Part shown: piece by piece, positions 26,800 to 35,114 of the stretch | How the letters are laid out: each line of letters opens with the position of its first letter | Position numbering within the stretch: position 1 is the stretch's first letter | From: Oscillospiraceae bacterium | GTDB taxonomy: Bacteria > Bacillota > Clostridia > Oscillospirales > Acutalibacteraceae | DNA length: 62,914 nucleotides | NCBI GenBank assembly: GCA_015066515.1 | Contig: SVOH01000012.1 | Coordinates: 1-62,914 of the forward strand | Direction of reading: 5' to 3' | Program-made: the position numbers and the translations under genes | The notes under the pieces: generated by a model | What the model was told of the DNA's origin: nothing | The model's input: only the letters and a program-made list of their open reading frames with translations | Databases searched by the model: none

Positions 26800-28527
26800 T
26801 TAATTTATAGCATCAAATGCACATAGTTGTTTACAAACACCACAACCAACGCATAGGGTATTATCAATAACTGCTTTTCCATTTTTCATACTTATTGCAG
26901 GGCAACCAAGACTCATACAACGCTTGCAGGATTTGCATTTATCGGCATCAACATTGAGTGACGGTAAAATTTTAACCGACTTTAAGAGTACACAAGGACG
27001 ACGAGAAATAATAACCGATGGTTCTTCTGCTGTGAGCTCTTCTTTTATTGCAGTGTCACACTCTTTAAGGTTATACGGGTCAACCACACGAACGCGATTT
27101 ATACCGAGTGCCTTACAAAGCGCTTCCAGATTAACCTTAGCCGCAACCTCGCCCTTAATGTTATAGCCTGTTGTTGGGTTTTGCTGGTGTCCTGTCATAC
27201 CAGTTATTGAGTTATCAAGTATAATTACAGTAGAATTTGTAGCATTATATGCCACATTAACAAGACCTGTCATACCTGAGTGCATAAAGGTTGAGTCGCC
27301 AATAACAGCAACACTTTTGCCTTCGGTAGCTTCGCCACGTGCTGCATTAAAGCCGTGAAGACCTGAAATTGACGCACCCATACAAAGCGTAGTATCAAGC
27401 GCATTGAGCGGAGGAACTGCACCAAGTGTGTAACAACCAATATCACCGTGAACGGTAATTTTGTTTTTAGCAAGTGTATAAAACATGCCGCGGTGTGGGC
27501 ATCCTGCGCACATCATAGGCGGTCTGTTTGGAACAGGGGAGTCAGCGCTAACACTTTGTTTAGCTTTAACACCAAATGCATCAGCAATAGTCTTTTGCGA
27601 AAATTCGCCTAAAATCGAGAACATTTCTTTGCCGACAACGTCGATGCCAAGTGATTTAACATGATTTTCGATAATTGGGTCAAGCTCTTCTATAACATAG
27701 AGCTTTTTAACCTTGCTTGCAAAATCCTTAATTGCATTTACGGGTAGTGGATTTGGCATACCAATTTTTAAAATGCTTACAGTATCACCAAAAACTTCTT
27801 TTACATATTGATAAGAGCAACCCGAGGTGATAATGCCTATTTCATCACTGCTACCGTATTCAACGGTGTTATAAATGCAGTTTTCAGCAAATTCTTGCAA
27901 TTTAAGGGTGCGTTCCTCAACAAACGGATGACGCTTTATAGCATTGCCCGGCATCATAATATATTTTGCGGGATTCTTTTCATAATCTTTAAGAACTGCA
28001 GGGATAGCATCAGTTATCTCAACAACTGATTGGCTATGCGCAATACGTGTACACATACGCAAAATAACGGGAGTATCAAACTGTTCTGAAAGCTCAAACG
28101 CCGTTTTTGCAAAGGTGTAAGCCTCTTGCGAATCAGCAGGCTCAAGCATTGGCACCTTTGATGCAATTGCATAATGACGAGAATCTTGCTCGTTTTGTGA
28201 AGAGTGCATAGCAGGGTCATCGGCAACGCAAATTACCATACCACCATTTACGCCCGTATATGATAATGTAAATAATGGATCTGCGGCAACATTAAGACCA
28301 ACATGCTTCATAGCGCACGCGCTACGAGCGCCTGCAAGTGATGCACCAAATGCAACTTCGCAGGCAACCTTTTCGTTAGGTGCCCATTCACTATGTAAAT
28401 CATCGTACTTTGATAAAAATTCAGTAATTTCGGTTGACGGTGTACCAGGATAGCTTGATACAACACCAAGTCCACCGTCGTGAAGACCTGCGGCTACCGC
28501 TTGATTACCAATAAGTAATTTTTTCAT
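26800..28527 (-). CDS. iorA: Indolepyruvate:ferredoxin oxidoreductase, alpha subunit
   Basis: The 575-residue subunit has an N-terminal pyruvate-oxidoreductase-type domain (GNQAVAAGLHDGG, SSYPGTPSTEI). A ThDP-binding domain follows with GDIGCYTLGAVPPLN and GDSTFMHSGMTGLVNVAYN. Two C-terminal ferredoxin clusters complete it (CKSCKRCMSLGCP and CVGCGVCKQLC). The architecture matches IorA, not pyruvate oxidoreductase. Substrates are aryl pyruvates such as phenyl-, hydroxyphenyl- or indolepyruvate. It is the second gene of the operon. Ferredoxin produced or used here links naturally to the NfnAB complex elsewhere in the window. Confidence 0.95.
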   Translation of the reverse strand: MKKLLIGNQAVAAGLHDGGLGVVSSYPGTPSTEITEFLSKYDDLHSEWAPNEKVACEVAFGASLAGARSACAMKHVGLNVAADPLFTLSYTGVNGGMVICVADDPAMHSSQNEQDSRHYAIASKVPMLEPADSQEAYTFAKTAFELSEQFDTPVILRMCTRIAHSQSVVEITDAIPAVLKDYEKNPAKYIMMPGNAIKRHPFVEERTLKLQEFAENCIYNTVEYGSSDEIGIITSGCSYQYVKEVFGDTVSILKIGMPNPLPVNAIKDFASKVKKLYVIEELDPIIENHVKSLGIDVVGKEMFSILGEFSQKTIADAFGVKAKQSVSADSPVPNRPPMMCAGCPHRGMFYTLAKNKITVHGDIGCYTLGAVPPLNALDTTLCMGASISGLHGFNAARGEATEGKSVAVIGDSTFMHSGMTGLVNVAYNATNSTVIILDNSITGMTGHQQNPTTGYNIKGEVAAKVNLEALCKALGINRVRVVDPYNLKECDTAIKEELTAEEPSVIISRRPCVLLKSVKILPSLNVDADKCKSCKRCMSLGCPAISMKNGKAVIDNTLCVGCGVCKQLCAFDAIN

Positions 28528-28546
28528 AAATATTAAAACCTTTCAA

Positions 28547-30184
28547 TTAAGATTTGTTTTGTGAATCAACAATTCCCTCGGCGCCATACATTTTACGGAG
28601 CTTTGGTTTTTCAATTTTACCGGTAGGATTACGCGGAACATCGGCAAAAATAATTTTGCGCGGACGTTTATAACGTGGAAGTGACATACAAAATTCGTTT
28701 ATTTCTTCTTCGGTACATGTCATACCGTCTTTAATTTGAATTATAGCAGTTGCAATTTCACCTAAGCGACTGTCCGGAAGACCTATTACAGCAACATCCA
28801 TAATTTTTTGGTGTGCGGCTAAGAAGTTTTCGATTTGAACAGGGTATAGGTTTTCGCCACCTGTAATAATAACATCTTTTTTACGGTCAACAAGATAAAT
28901 AAATCCGTCTTCGTCTTCCATAGCCATATCACCGGTATATAGCCAACCGTCTTTGAGTGTATCGGCTGTGGCCTTTTCGTCATGGTAATAACAAACCATA
29001 ACACCTGGTCCTTTAAGACAAAGTTCGCCAACATCGCCTTGGTTTACTGTGTTTCCGTCAGGATCGACAATTTTAATCTCCCAACCGTAGCCAGCAACAC
29101 CGATGGCACCAACTTTGTGTACGTTTTCGACACCAAGATGTACAGCACCCGGTCCAATAGACTCAGATAAACCATAGTTAGTATCATATTGATGATTAGG
29201 GAAATATTCTAGCCAACGTTTAATAAGACTTTGCGGTACTGGTTGCGCGCCAATGTGCATTAAGCGCCAATTAGAAAAGTCAAATTCATCAAGGCTTATT
29301 TCGCCACTGTCAAGTGCGTTTAAAATATCCTGTGCCCAAGGTACAAGTAACCAAACTATTGAACATTTTTCTTGTGCGGCAGCACTTAATATATTTCGTG
29401 CCTGTGTTCCTTTAAGTATTACAGCTTTAGACCCTGTAATAAGGCTACCAAACCAATGCATTTTAGCACCAGTATGATAAAGCGGTGGGATGCAAAGGAA
29501 ACAGTCATCCTTGGTTTGTCCGTGATGCGCTTGTTCCACACGGCAAGAGTGAATAAGGCTACGATGTTTATGTAATATCGCTTTTGGAAAACCTGTTGTG
29601 CCTGATGAAAAATATATTGCCGCATCGTCATCTTCGGTAAGGGTGCATTCAGGAAATATAGAAGATGATTCGCTTGTTAAATCGTTATAATCATCGGCAA
29701 AAGCAGGGCAACTTGAACCAAAATAAATAAGATTACATTTTTTAGAAATTTTATCAGCGACTCCCTCAACACGACCAATAAATTCGGTACCAAAAATAAG
29801 TACATCAGCCTCTGCAAGCTCCAAGCAATAATCAATTTCGTCAGACGAATATCTAAAATTAAGTGGTACTGCCAAAGCACCAGCTTTTAATATACCAAAA
29901 TAAATAGGTAACCAGTCGATACAATTCATTAATAGAATAGCTACCTTTTTGCCTTTACCAATACCATTTTGGTTTAGCATATTTGCCAGTCTGTTAGATT
30001 TTTCGTTAAATACTGACCACGAAATTTCACGTCTGTAATAATCAACTCTTGGTGTTGGTTCAACCAAGTCAAACTCATGCCAAGTGCGGCGGCGCGTTTC
30101 TGGTTGGTCAGGGTTAATTTCGACAAGTGCAATGTCATTTGCATATTTTTTTGCATTGTCTTCAAGTAGGTGAACAATAGTCAT
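28547..30184 (-). CDS. AMP-forming acyl/aryl-CoA synthetase (ANL superfamily)
   Basis: The 545-residue enzyme activates a carboxylate to an acyl-adenylate and then to a CoA thioester. Signatures are AIYFSSGTTGFPKAILHKH (about 188-206), YGLSESIGPG near 322, GWLYTGDMAMEDEDGFIYLVDRKKD (about 422-446), and the C-terminal lysine PTGKIEKPKLRKM. It is the promoter-proximal gene of the ior operon. A second ligase (PaaK-like) sits at the distal end, so the operon has two activating enzymes, perhaps for different acids. The substrate is unknown; an arylacetate, arylpropionate or branched acid are candidates. The ribosome site before ATG 30184 is AGGAAT-like. Confidence 0.88.
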   Translation of the reverse strand: MTIVHLLEDNAKKYANDIALVEINPDQPETRRRTWHEFDLVEPTPRVDYYRREISWSVFNEKSNRLANMLNQNGIGKGKKVAILLMNCIDWLPIYFGILKAGALAVPLNFRYSSDEIDYCLELAEADVLIFGTEFIGRVEGVADKISKKCNLIYFGSSCPAFADDYNDLTSESSSIFPECTLTEDDDAAIYFSSGTTGFPKAILHKHRSLIHSCRVEQAHHGQTKDDCFLCIPPLYHTGAKMHWFGSLITGSKAVILKGTQARNILSAAAQEKCSIVWLLVPWAQDILNALDSGEISLDEFDFSNWRLMHIGAQPVPQSLIKRWLEYFPNHQYDTNYGLSESIGPGAVHLGVENVHKVGAIGVAGYGWEIKIVDPDGNTVNQGDVGELCLKGPGVMVCYYHDEKATADTLKDGWLYTGDMAMEDEDGFIYLVDRKKDVIITGGENLYPVQIENFLAAHQKIMDVAVIGLPDSRLGEIATAIIQIKDGMTCTEEEINEFCMSLPRYKRPRKIIFADVPRNPTGKIEKPKLRKMYGAEGIVDSQNKS

Positions 30185-30221
30185 AAAAACATTCCTTAAT
30201 TTTTAAAAAACTTTTGGTAAC

Positions 30222-30250
30222 ATTTTACCACTTTAAAGTGATAATGTCAA
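30222..30250 (-). promoter_or_regulatory. sigma-A promoter of the acyl-CoA synthetase/ior/paaK operon with operator palindrome
   Basis: On the minus strand, TTGACA (30245-30250) and TAAAAT (30222-30227) are 17 bp apart. The spacer contains the perfect palindrome CACTTTAAAGTG (30229-30240). A related palindrome lies in the same position of the facing promoter. Confidence 0.85.
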
Positions 30251-30290
30251 CCGAATTATTTGTGAAAATTAGATATTTTTAAATTTCTAC

Positions 30291-30319
30291 TTGACAAATC
30301 CGCTTTAAAGCGTTAAAGT
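30291..30319 (+). promoter_or_regulatory. sigma-A promoter of the symporter gene with operator palindrome
   Basis: TTGACA (30291-30296) and TAAAGT (30314-30319) are 17 bp apart. The spacer contains the perfect palindrome CGCTTTAAAGCG (30301-30312), which shares the core CTTTAAAG with the opposite promoter, 72 bp centre to centre. Confidence 0.85.
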
Positions 30320-30361
30320 AATAAAGTCGGAAGCAAAAAAATTTGAAAGGTGAGATGATTT

Positions 30362-31903
30362 ATGACAACTGCACAGATAACAATACCCATGCTTATTGTA
30401 TTTTTTGCAGTAATGATTTTTGTGGGTTTATATTGCCGTAAGCATTCTACAAGCGTTGATGGATTTGTCCTTGGTGGACGTTCTGTTGGTCCTTGGCTTA
30501 CAGCATTCGCTTTTGGAACATCATATTTTTCTGCTGTAATATTTGTAGGCTATGCTGGGCAATTTGGTTGGAATTTTGGTTTAGCTTCTACTTGGATTGG
30601 TATGGGTAATGCATTTATCGGTTCGTTACTTGCATGGCTTGTTTTGGGTAAGCGTACACGTACTATGACACAAAGCTTAGGTTCCAAAACTATGCCTGAT
30701 TTTTTTGAAAAACGTTACAATTCAAATAGGTTAAAAATATTTGCATCATTTATAATCTTTGTGTTTTTGATTCCGTATACAGCATCGCTTTATAATGGTT
30801 TATCTTCATTGTTTAATAATGTTTTTGATATAGATTATTGGGTTGTTGTTGTAATAATGGCGGTTTTGACCGGTATATATGTTATTTTTGGTGGTTATAT
30901 GGCAACTGCTATAAATGATTTTATACAAGGCATAATAATGCTTGTAGGAATAGTAGCCGTAATTTTAGCCGTACTTAATGACAACGGTGGATTATCTCAA
31001 GCTGTTAATTCGCTGAGTGAAACTGCCGGAAAGGAATATACGTCCTTGTTTGGACCAAATCCTGTATTCTTGTTCTTTGTTGTGATGCTTACGTCACTTG
31101 GTACTTGGGGACTACCGCAAATGGTTGGCAAATTCTATTCTATCAAAGATGATGGTGCAGTTAAAAAAGGTACAATAATTTCAACTGTATTTGCTGTAAT
31201 TGTGGCGGGTGGTTGTTATTTCTTAGGTGGATTTGGCAAACTGTATCAAGAAGAAGTTATGCTAACGGCGGTTTCCGAAAATGGTAAATTGATGTATGAT
31301 GGTATTATTCCAATTATGCTTTCTAAATTACCATCTGTTATTATTGCAGTTGTAATTGTCCTAGTGTTATCTGCATCAATGTCAACCCTGTCATCTTTGG
31401 TTTTAACATCATCGTCTACTTTAACTCTTGATGTTATTAAACCTAAGGTTGCTAAGAAAAAAGAATTTACCGAAAAAAAGAGCGTATTTGTTATGCGTTT
31501 ACTTATAGTGTTTTTTATAGCACTGTCTGCAGTAATAGCAATTTTAAAAGATACTATATGGAAAGATTCTGCATTTATAGCACAGATGATGGGTGTATCT
31601 TGGGGTGCTCTTGCGGGTGCGTTTTTGGCTCCTTTTATATATGGTCTTTTCTGGAAAAAAGGTACTCGTGCAGCTGTAGCAAGTTGTTTCGTTTTTGGTA
31701 CAGGAATCGAAATAATTCAGTTGTGTATAAGTATGGGTTGGATTTCTTTTAGTGGTAAAATACTTGGTTTTGTATTTACCAATTCGCTATATTCAGGTGT
31801 GTTTGCTATGGTGGGCGGACTTATAATTTTCCCAATTATTAGTCTACTTACTAAAAAAAGTAATGTTGAAAATGTTAATGAAATTTTCGAGTGTATAAAA
31901 TGA
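30362..31903 (+). CDS. Sodium:solute symporter (SSS family)
   Basis: The 513-residue membrane protein has about 13 hydrophobic helices. SSS-family features include GRSVGPWLTAFAFGTSYFSAVIFVGYAG (about 39-66), the repeat-core region GMGNAFIGSLLAW, and GTWGLPQMVGKFYSIKDDGAVK, similar to the conserved GxxPQ segment of the family. It would couple inward Na+ flow to uptake of a solute. The divergent arylacetate/ior operon and the shared promoter palindromes suggest an aromatic acid or related organic acid as substrate; that is inference. A clear ribosome site (AAAGGTGAG) precedes ATG 30362. Confidence 0.9.
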   Translation: MTTAQITIPMLIVFFAVMIFVGLYCRKHSTSVDGFVLGGRSVGPWLTAFAFGTSYFSAVIFVGYAGQFGWNFGLASTWIGMGNAFIGSLLAWLVLGKRTRTMTQSLGSKTMPDFFEKRYNSNRLKIFASFIIFVFLIPYTASLYNGLSSLFNNVFDIDYWVVVVIMAVLTGIYVIFGGYMATAINDFIQGIIMLVGIVAVILAVLNDNGGLSQAVNSLSETAGKEYTSLFGPNPVFLFFVVMLTSLGTWGLPQMVGKFYSIKDDGAVKKGTIISTVFAVIVAGGCYFLGGFGKLYQEEVMLTAVSENGKLMYDGIIPIMLSKLPSVIIAVVIVLVLSASMSTLSSLVLTSSSTLTLDVIKPKVAKKKEFTEKKSVFVMRLLIVFFIALSAVIAILKDTIWKDSAFIAQMMGVSWGALAGAFLAPFIYGLFWKKGTRAAVASCFVFGTGIEIIQLCISMGWISFSGKILGFVFTNSLYSGVFAMVGGLIIFPIISLLTKKSNVENVNEIFECIK

Positions 31904-31930
31904 CGAATAAATAGTATTTATGTTGTCAAA

Positions 31931-31965
31931 AAATAAAGAGCGTGAAAGATTCACGCTCTTTATTT
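31931..31965. terminator. Bidirectional terminator between the symporter and ABC transporter genes
   Basis: AAATAAAGAGCGTGAA and TTCACGCTCTTTATTT pair perfectly over 16 bp across an AGA loop. The convergent genes stop on both sides. Confidence 0.9.
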
Positions 31966-31967
31966 CT

Positions 31968-34900
31968 TTATTCACTTCTTAAAGCTGTTACAGGATCTTT
32001 TTTGGCTGCACTTCGCGAGGGAATTATACCTGAAATAAGTGTTAGGCAAACACTTATTATTACAAGTATTACTGCAGCACCAAAAGGTAATATTGCATTT
32101 AAAGTTGAAATACCTGTTAATGCATGTAGGATAAGATTGATAGGTATACAAAGTAAATACGTAATTATTATTCCAAGTAAACCAGAAGCAAATCCAACAA
32201 TTACAGTCTCTGCATTAAATAGACCTGATACGTCGCGTTTTGATGCACCTATTGCACGAAGTATACCTATTTCTTTTGTACGTTCTTGAACAGATATTAA
32301 TGTTATTACACCTATCATAATAGATGAAACTATTAGTGATATTGCAACAAATGCAATAAGAACGTATGTTATGGAATTTATTATAGTTGTTATTGAAGAC
32401 ATCATTATACCTAAATAATCGGTATACTTAATTTGTTTAAGTTCTTCTACGTTATTATTGTATTCCTTAATTGATTCTGTAATTATGTCTTTGTTTTCAA
32501 AACTTGATGCATAAATGTTTATTGAGGCAGGGGAGTCGAGTGATATATGACCCATATCAATTAAATTTTGCTCATAACTGCTCGTTGAAAATTCCATTAC
32601 CTCATCATAATATTTTGCGCATTGCTCAACAGTATATTGTGGTAGCTCATTATTAAATGCAAAAAGCAATTGTTGAGGACTCATTGAAGAAAGTTGAGTT
32701 GCTACGTTTGTTGCATATTGTGTTTTTATGCTTTCACGAAGCATTTCAGTAAACATCTCGTTAAATTCTTCGTCGTTCATATTAGTAAGATATTCAGATA
32801 TCTCATCTTTTGAAACATTAACCTGCTGACTAATACCGTTAAGCATCATTTCTTCCATATCAGGTCTTGTCATACCATTCATTGTAGCTGCAACCTGTTG
32901 CTGTAAAAAATCGTCGCTAGGTATACAATTAATTGCAATATATTTTGCAATTTTTTCTGAATCGTTGAGTGAATCTATATACTCGCGGAAAGATGTTTCT
33001 TTTTCGATGTCAGTAAGTGTTCCTGTTGACGATTCAAACGGAAGACCGCTTATAACATCTATATTTTCCGATTTGAGTTGAGCTTTAATAATGTCGCTAC
33101 CGTCTGCTTGATTAATAATATGCTTTGTTAATAAATTTGTATACGCAATGCTACCTGTAAGCATTGTAGTATCGGCATCTTCTTTTGGCTTAATAATACC
33201 TGTTATCTTAAGTGACATTGCATTGTCGTATAAATAACGTAAGCCGGCATCGGTTTTTCTTAAATCAGTATATCTTCCGCTTGTTTCGTCATATCTATAG
33301 CAATCGGAATTTAAGATGCTTTTATATTCGGTACTACATATTTCTTCATATGACCATTTTCTTGATTCTTTTTCTTCAAGTTTTGTTCCATTAATTGCAG
33401 AATTTGAAAGCTCGTCAATTTCTTCGCTTGAGATAAGACCTAAAGCATACAAAACAAGATCATCAATTTCATTGTTTTCATCAAGAACCAATACAACTTC
33501 ATTATATCCATTTGGCCATGCACCATATACAACATCATATTGCTCTAAAATTAAGTCGTTTATTGGTGCACCATTTTTTCCCGGTAATAATTCTTGCCAC
33601 AAAGTAGAGCCGAGAGACGACATTGACGACATTGAAGAAGCAGGTGACATTTGTTGTAAGGTATTTAGTGATGACATATCTATACCGATATATTTTTGCA
33701 TTAGTTCACCAAGAATTTGTTCAAGGTTAGAATGAAGAATATCTCCATCAACATTTTCGGTATATATCTGCATATCTAAATCATATGAATACTGTATGCC
33801 GTTTACAGCTGTAGATAGATCGCTTTCTTCATCCTTGATGTTTTCTTCAAGATATGATTTAAAAGCTTTTAAATCGTTTTTGCTTTCCTCAATGCTGTTC
33901 ATAGCATTTATCATATCGTAAAGTGCGGGTTTTTCGTATACGGCATCATTTTCGTGTTGAGACTTCTCTGCAGTTATATTCATAAATGTATCCATTAATG
34001 TTGTCATATCAATAGTAGAAGCCTCAAGTGTTAGAGGATAGACTGATAGTGTATTTTCTTGAACTGTATTAATATATACTGTCATACCATGTGATATTGC
34101 CAGTATTAGCGCAATACCTATAATACCAATTGAACCTGCAAATGATGTTAATATTGTTCTGCCTTTTTTTGTTATTAAGTTTTTAAGCGATAACATAAAT
34201 GAAGTACCAAAAGACATAGAAGGTTTTTTAGATTTTATTTGATTTTCGTTTCTTTTGGTATCTAGATTTGCTTCATCATTTGTTTCGGTATCATTTAAAG
34301 GTGATGAGTCATGTGTAATAACTCCGTCAAGCATTTTTATAATACGTGAAGAATATTTGTTTGCAAGATCAGGATTATGTGTTACCATTATAATCAGTTT
34401 CTTTTTAGAAATTTCTTTAAGTATTTCCATAACCTGAACACTTGTTTCTGTGTCAAGAGCACCGGTTGGCTCGTCTGCCAAAATTATATCGGGATTATTT
34501 ACAAGCGCACGTGCAATTGCAACACGTTGCATTTGTCCGCCTGACATTTCTCCCGGTTTTTTGTTTAACTGATCACCAAGTCCAACATCCTCTAGAGCTT
34601 TTTTTGCTCTCGATTTTCTTTCATGCTTAGAAACACCTGACAAAGTAAGTGCTAATTCAACGTTTTGAAGTACTGTTTGATGAGGAATTAAATTATAGCT
34701 TTGAAACACAAATCCAATTGAATGATTTCTATACGTGTCCCAATCTGCATCGCAATATTCTTTGGTAGAACGTCCAGATATTATTAGGTCTCCGTCGGTG
34801 TAACGGTCTAGACCACCGATAATGTTAAGCAGTGTCGTCTTTCCGCAACCAGACGGGCCGAGTATTGAAACAAATTCATTACTTCTAAATTCTATATCAA

Positions 34901-34970
34901 TACCTTTTAATGCTTCAACCTGGGTATCTCCCATGCTATAATTTTTTGTGATTTTATTTAGCCTAAGCAT
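31968..34970 (-). CDS. Fused ABC transporter: ATPase plus FtsX-type permease (MacB-like)
   Basis: From ATG 34970 (AAGGAA upstream) the protein has 1000 residues; an in-frame start at 35015 lacks a ribosome site. Residues 1-230 are an ABC ATPase (Walker [13 protein letters not shown], signature [15 protein letters not shown], Walker [13 protein letters not shown]). After a charged linker comes one membrane helix (about 275-300). A very large extracytoplasmic domain of about 550 residues follows, then three C-terminal helices of the FtsX type. This is the mechanotransmission/exporter class (type VII) with both halves in one chain. Substrates in relatives are peptides, lipoproteins or toxic compounds. 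It is monocistronic between two terminator-bounded units. Confidence 0.88.
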   Translation of the reverse strand: MLRLNKITKNYSMGDTQVEALKGIDIEFRSNEFVSILGPSGCGKTTLLNIIGGLDRYTDGDLIISGRSTKEYCDADWDTYRNHSIGFVFQSYNLIPHQTVLQNVELALTLSGVSKHERKSRAKKALEDVGLGDQLNKKPGEMSGGQMQRVAIARALVNNPDIILADEPTGALDTETSVQVMEILKEISKKKLIIMVTHNPDLANKYSSRIIKMLDGVITHDSSPLNDTETNDEANLDTKRNENQIKSKKPSMSFGTSFMLSLKNLITKKGRTILTSFAGSIGIIGIALILAISHGMTVYINTVQENTLSVYPLTLEASTIDMTTLMDTFMNITAEKSQHENDAVYEKPALYDMINAMNSIEESKNDLKAFKSYLEENIKDEESDLSTAVNGIQYSYDLDMQIYTENVDGDILHSNLEQILGELMQKYIGIDMSSLNTLQQMSPASSMSSMSSLGSTLWQELLPGKNGAPINDLILEQYDVVYGAWPNGYNEVVLVLDENNEIDDLVLYALGLISSEEIDELSNSAINGTKLEEKESRKWSYEEICSTEYKSILNSDCYRYDETSGRYTDLRKTDAGLRYLYDNAMSLKITGIIKPKEDADTTMLTGSIAYTNLLTKHIINQADGSDIIKAQLKSENIDVISGLPFESSTGTLTDIEKETSFREYIDSLNDSEKIAKYIAINCIPSDDFLQQQVAATMNGMTRPDMEEMMLNGISQQVNVSKDEISEYLTNMNDEEFNEMFTEMLRESIKTQYATNVATQLSSMSPQQLLFAFNNELPQYTVEQCAKYYDEVMEFSTSSYEQNLIDMGHISLDSPASINIYASSFENKDIITESIKEYNNNVEELKQIKYTDYLGIMMSSITTIINSITYVLIAFVAISLIVSSIMIGVITLISVQERTKEIGILRAIGASKRDVSGLFNAETVIVGFASGLLGIIITYLLCIPINLILHALTGISTLNAILPFGAAVILVIISVCLTLISGIIPSRSAAKKDPVTALRSE

Positions 34971-35059
34971 GTGTATATTCCTTTCATTTCTTTTATATTT
35001 TCTATTATATACCATTAATGTCTAAAATTGTTAACAAAATTAAAAATTTTACATACTAT

Positions 35060-35088
35060 TTGATTATTTCATTATTATATGATATAAT
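35060..35088 (+). promoter_or_regulatory. sigma-A promoter of the class A PBP gene
   Basis: TTGATT (35060-35065) and TATAAT (35083-35088) are 17 bp apart. AAGGAGG lies before the start at 35115. Confidence 0.75.
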
Positions 35089-35114
35089 AATTTTCAAAAT
35101 TAAGGAGGAATAAT

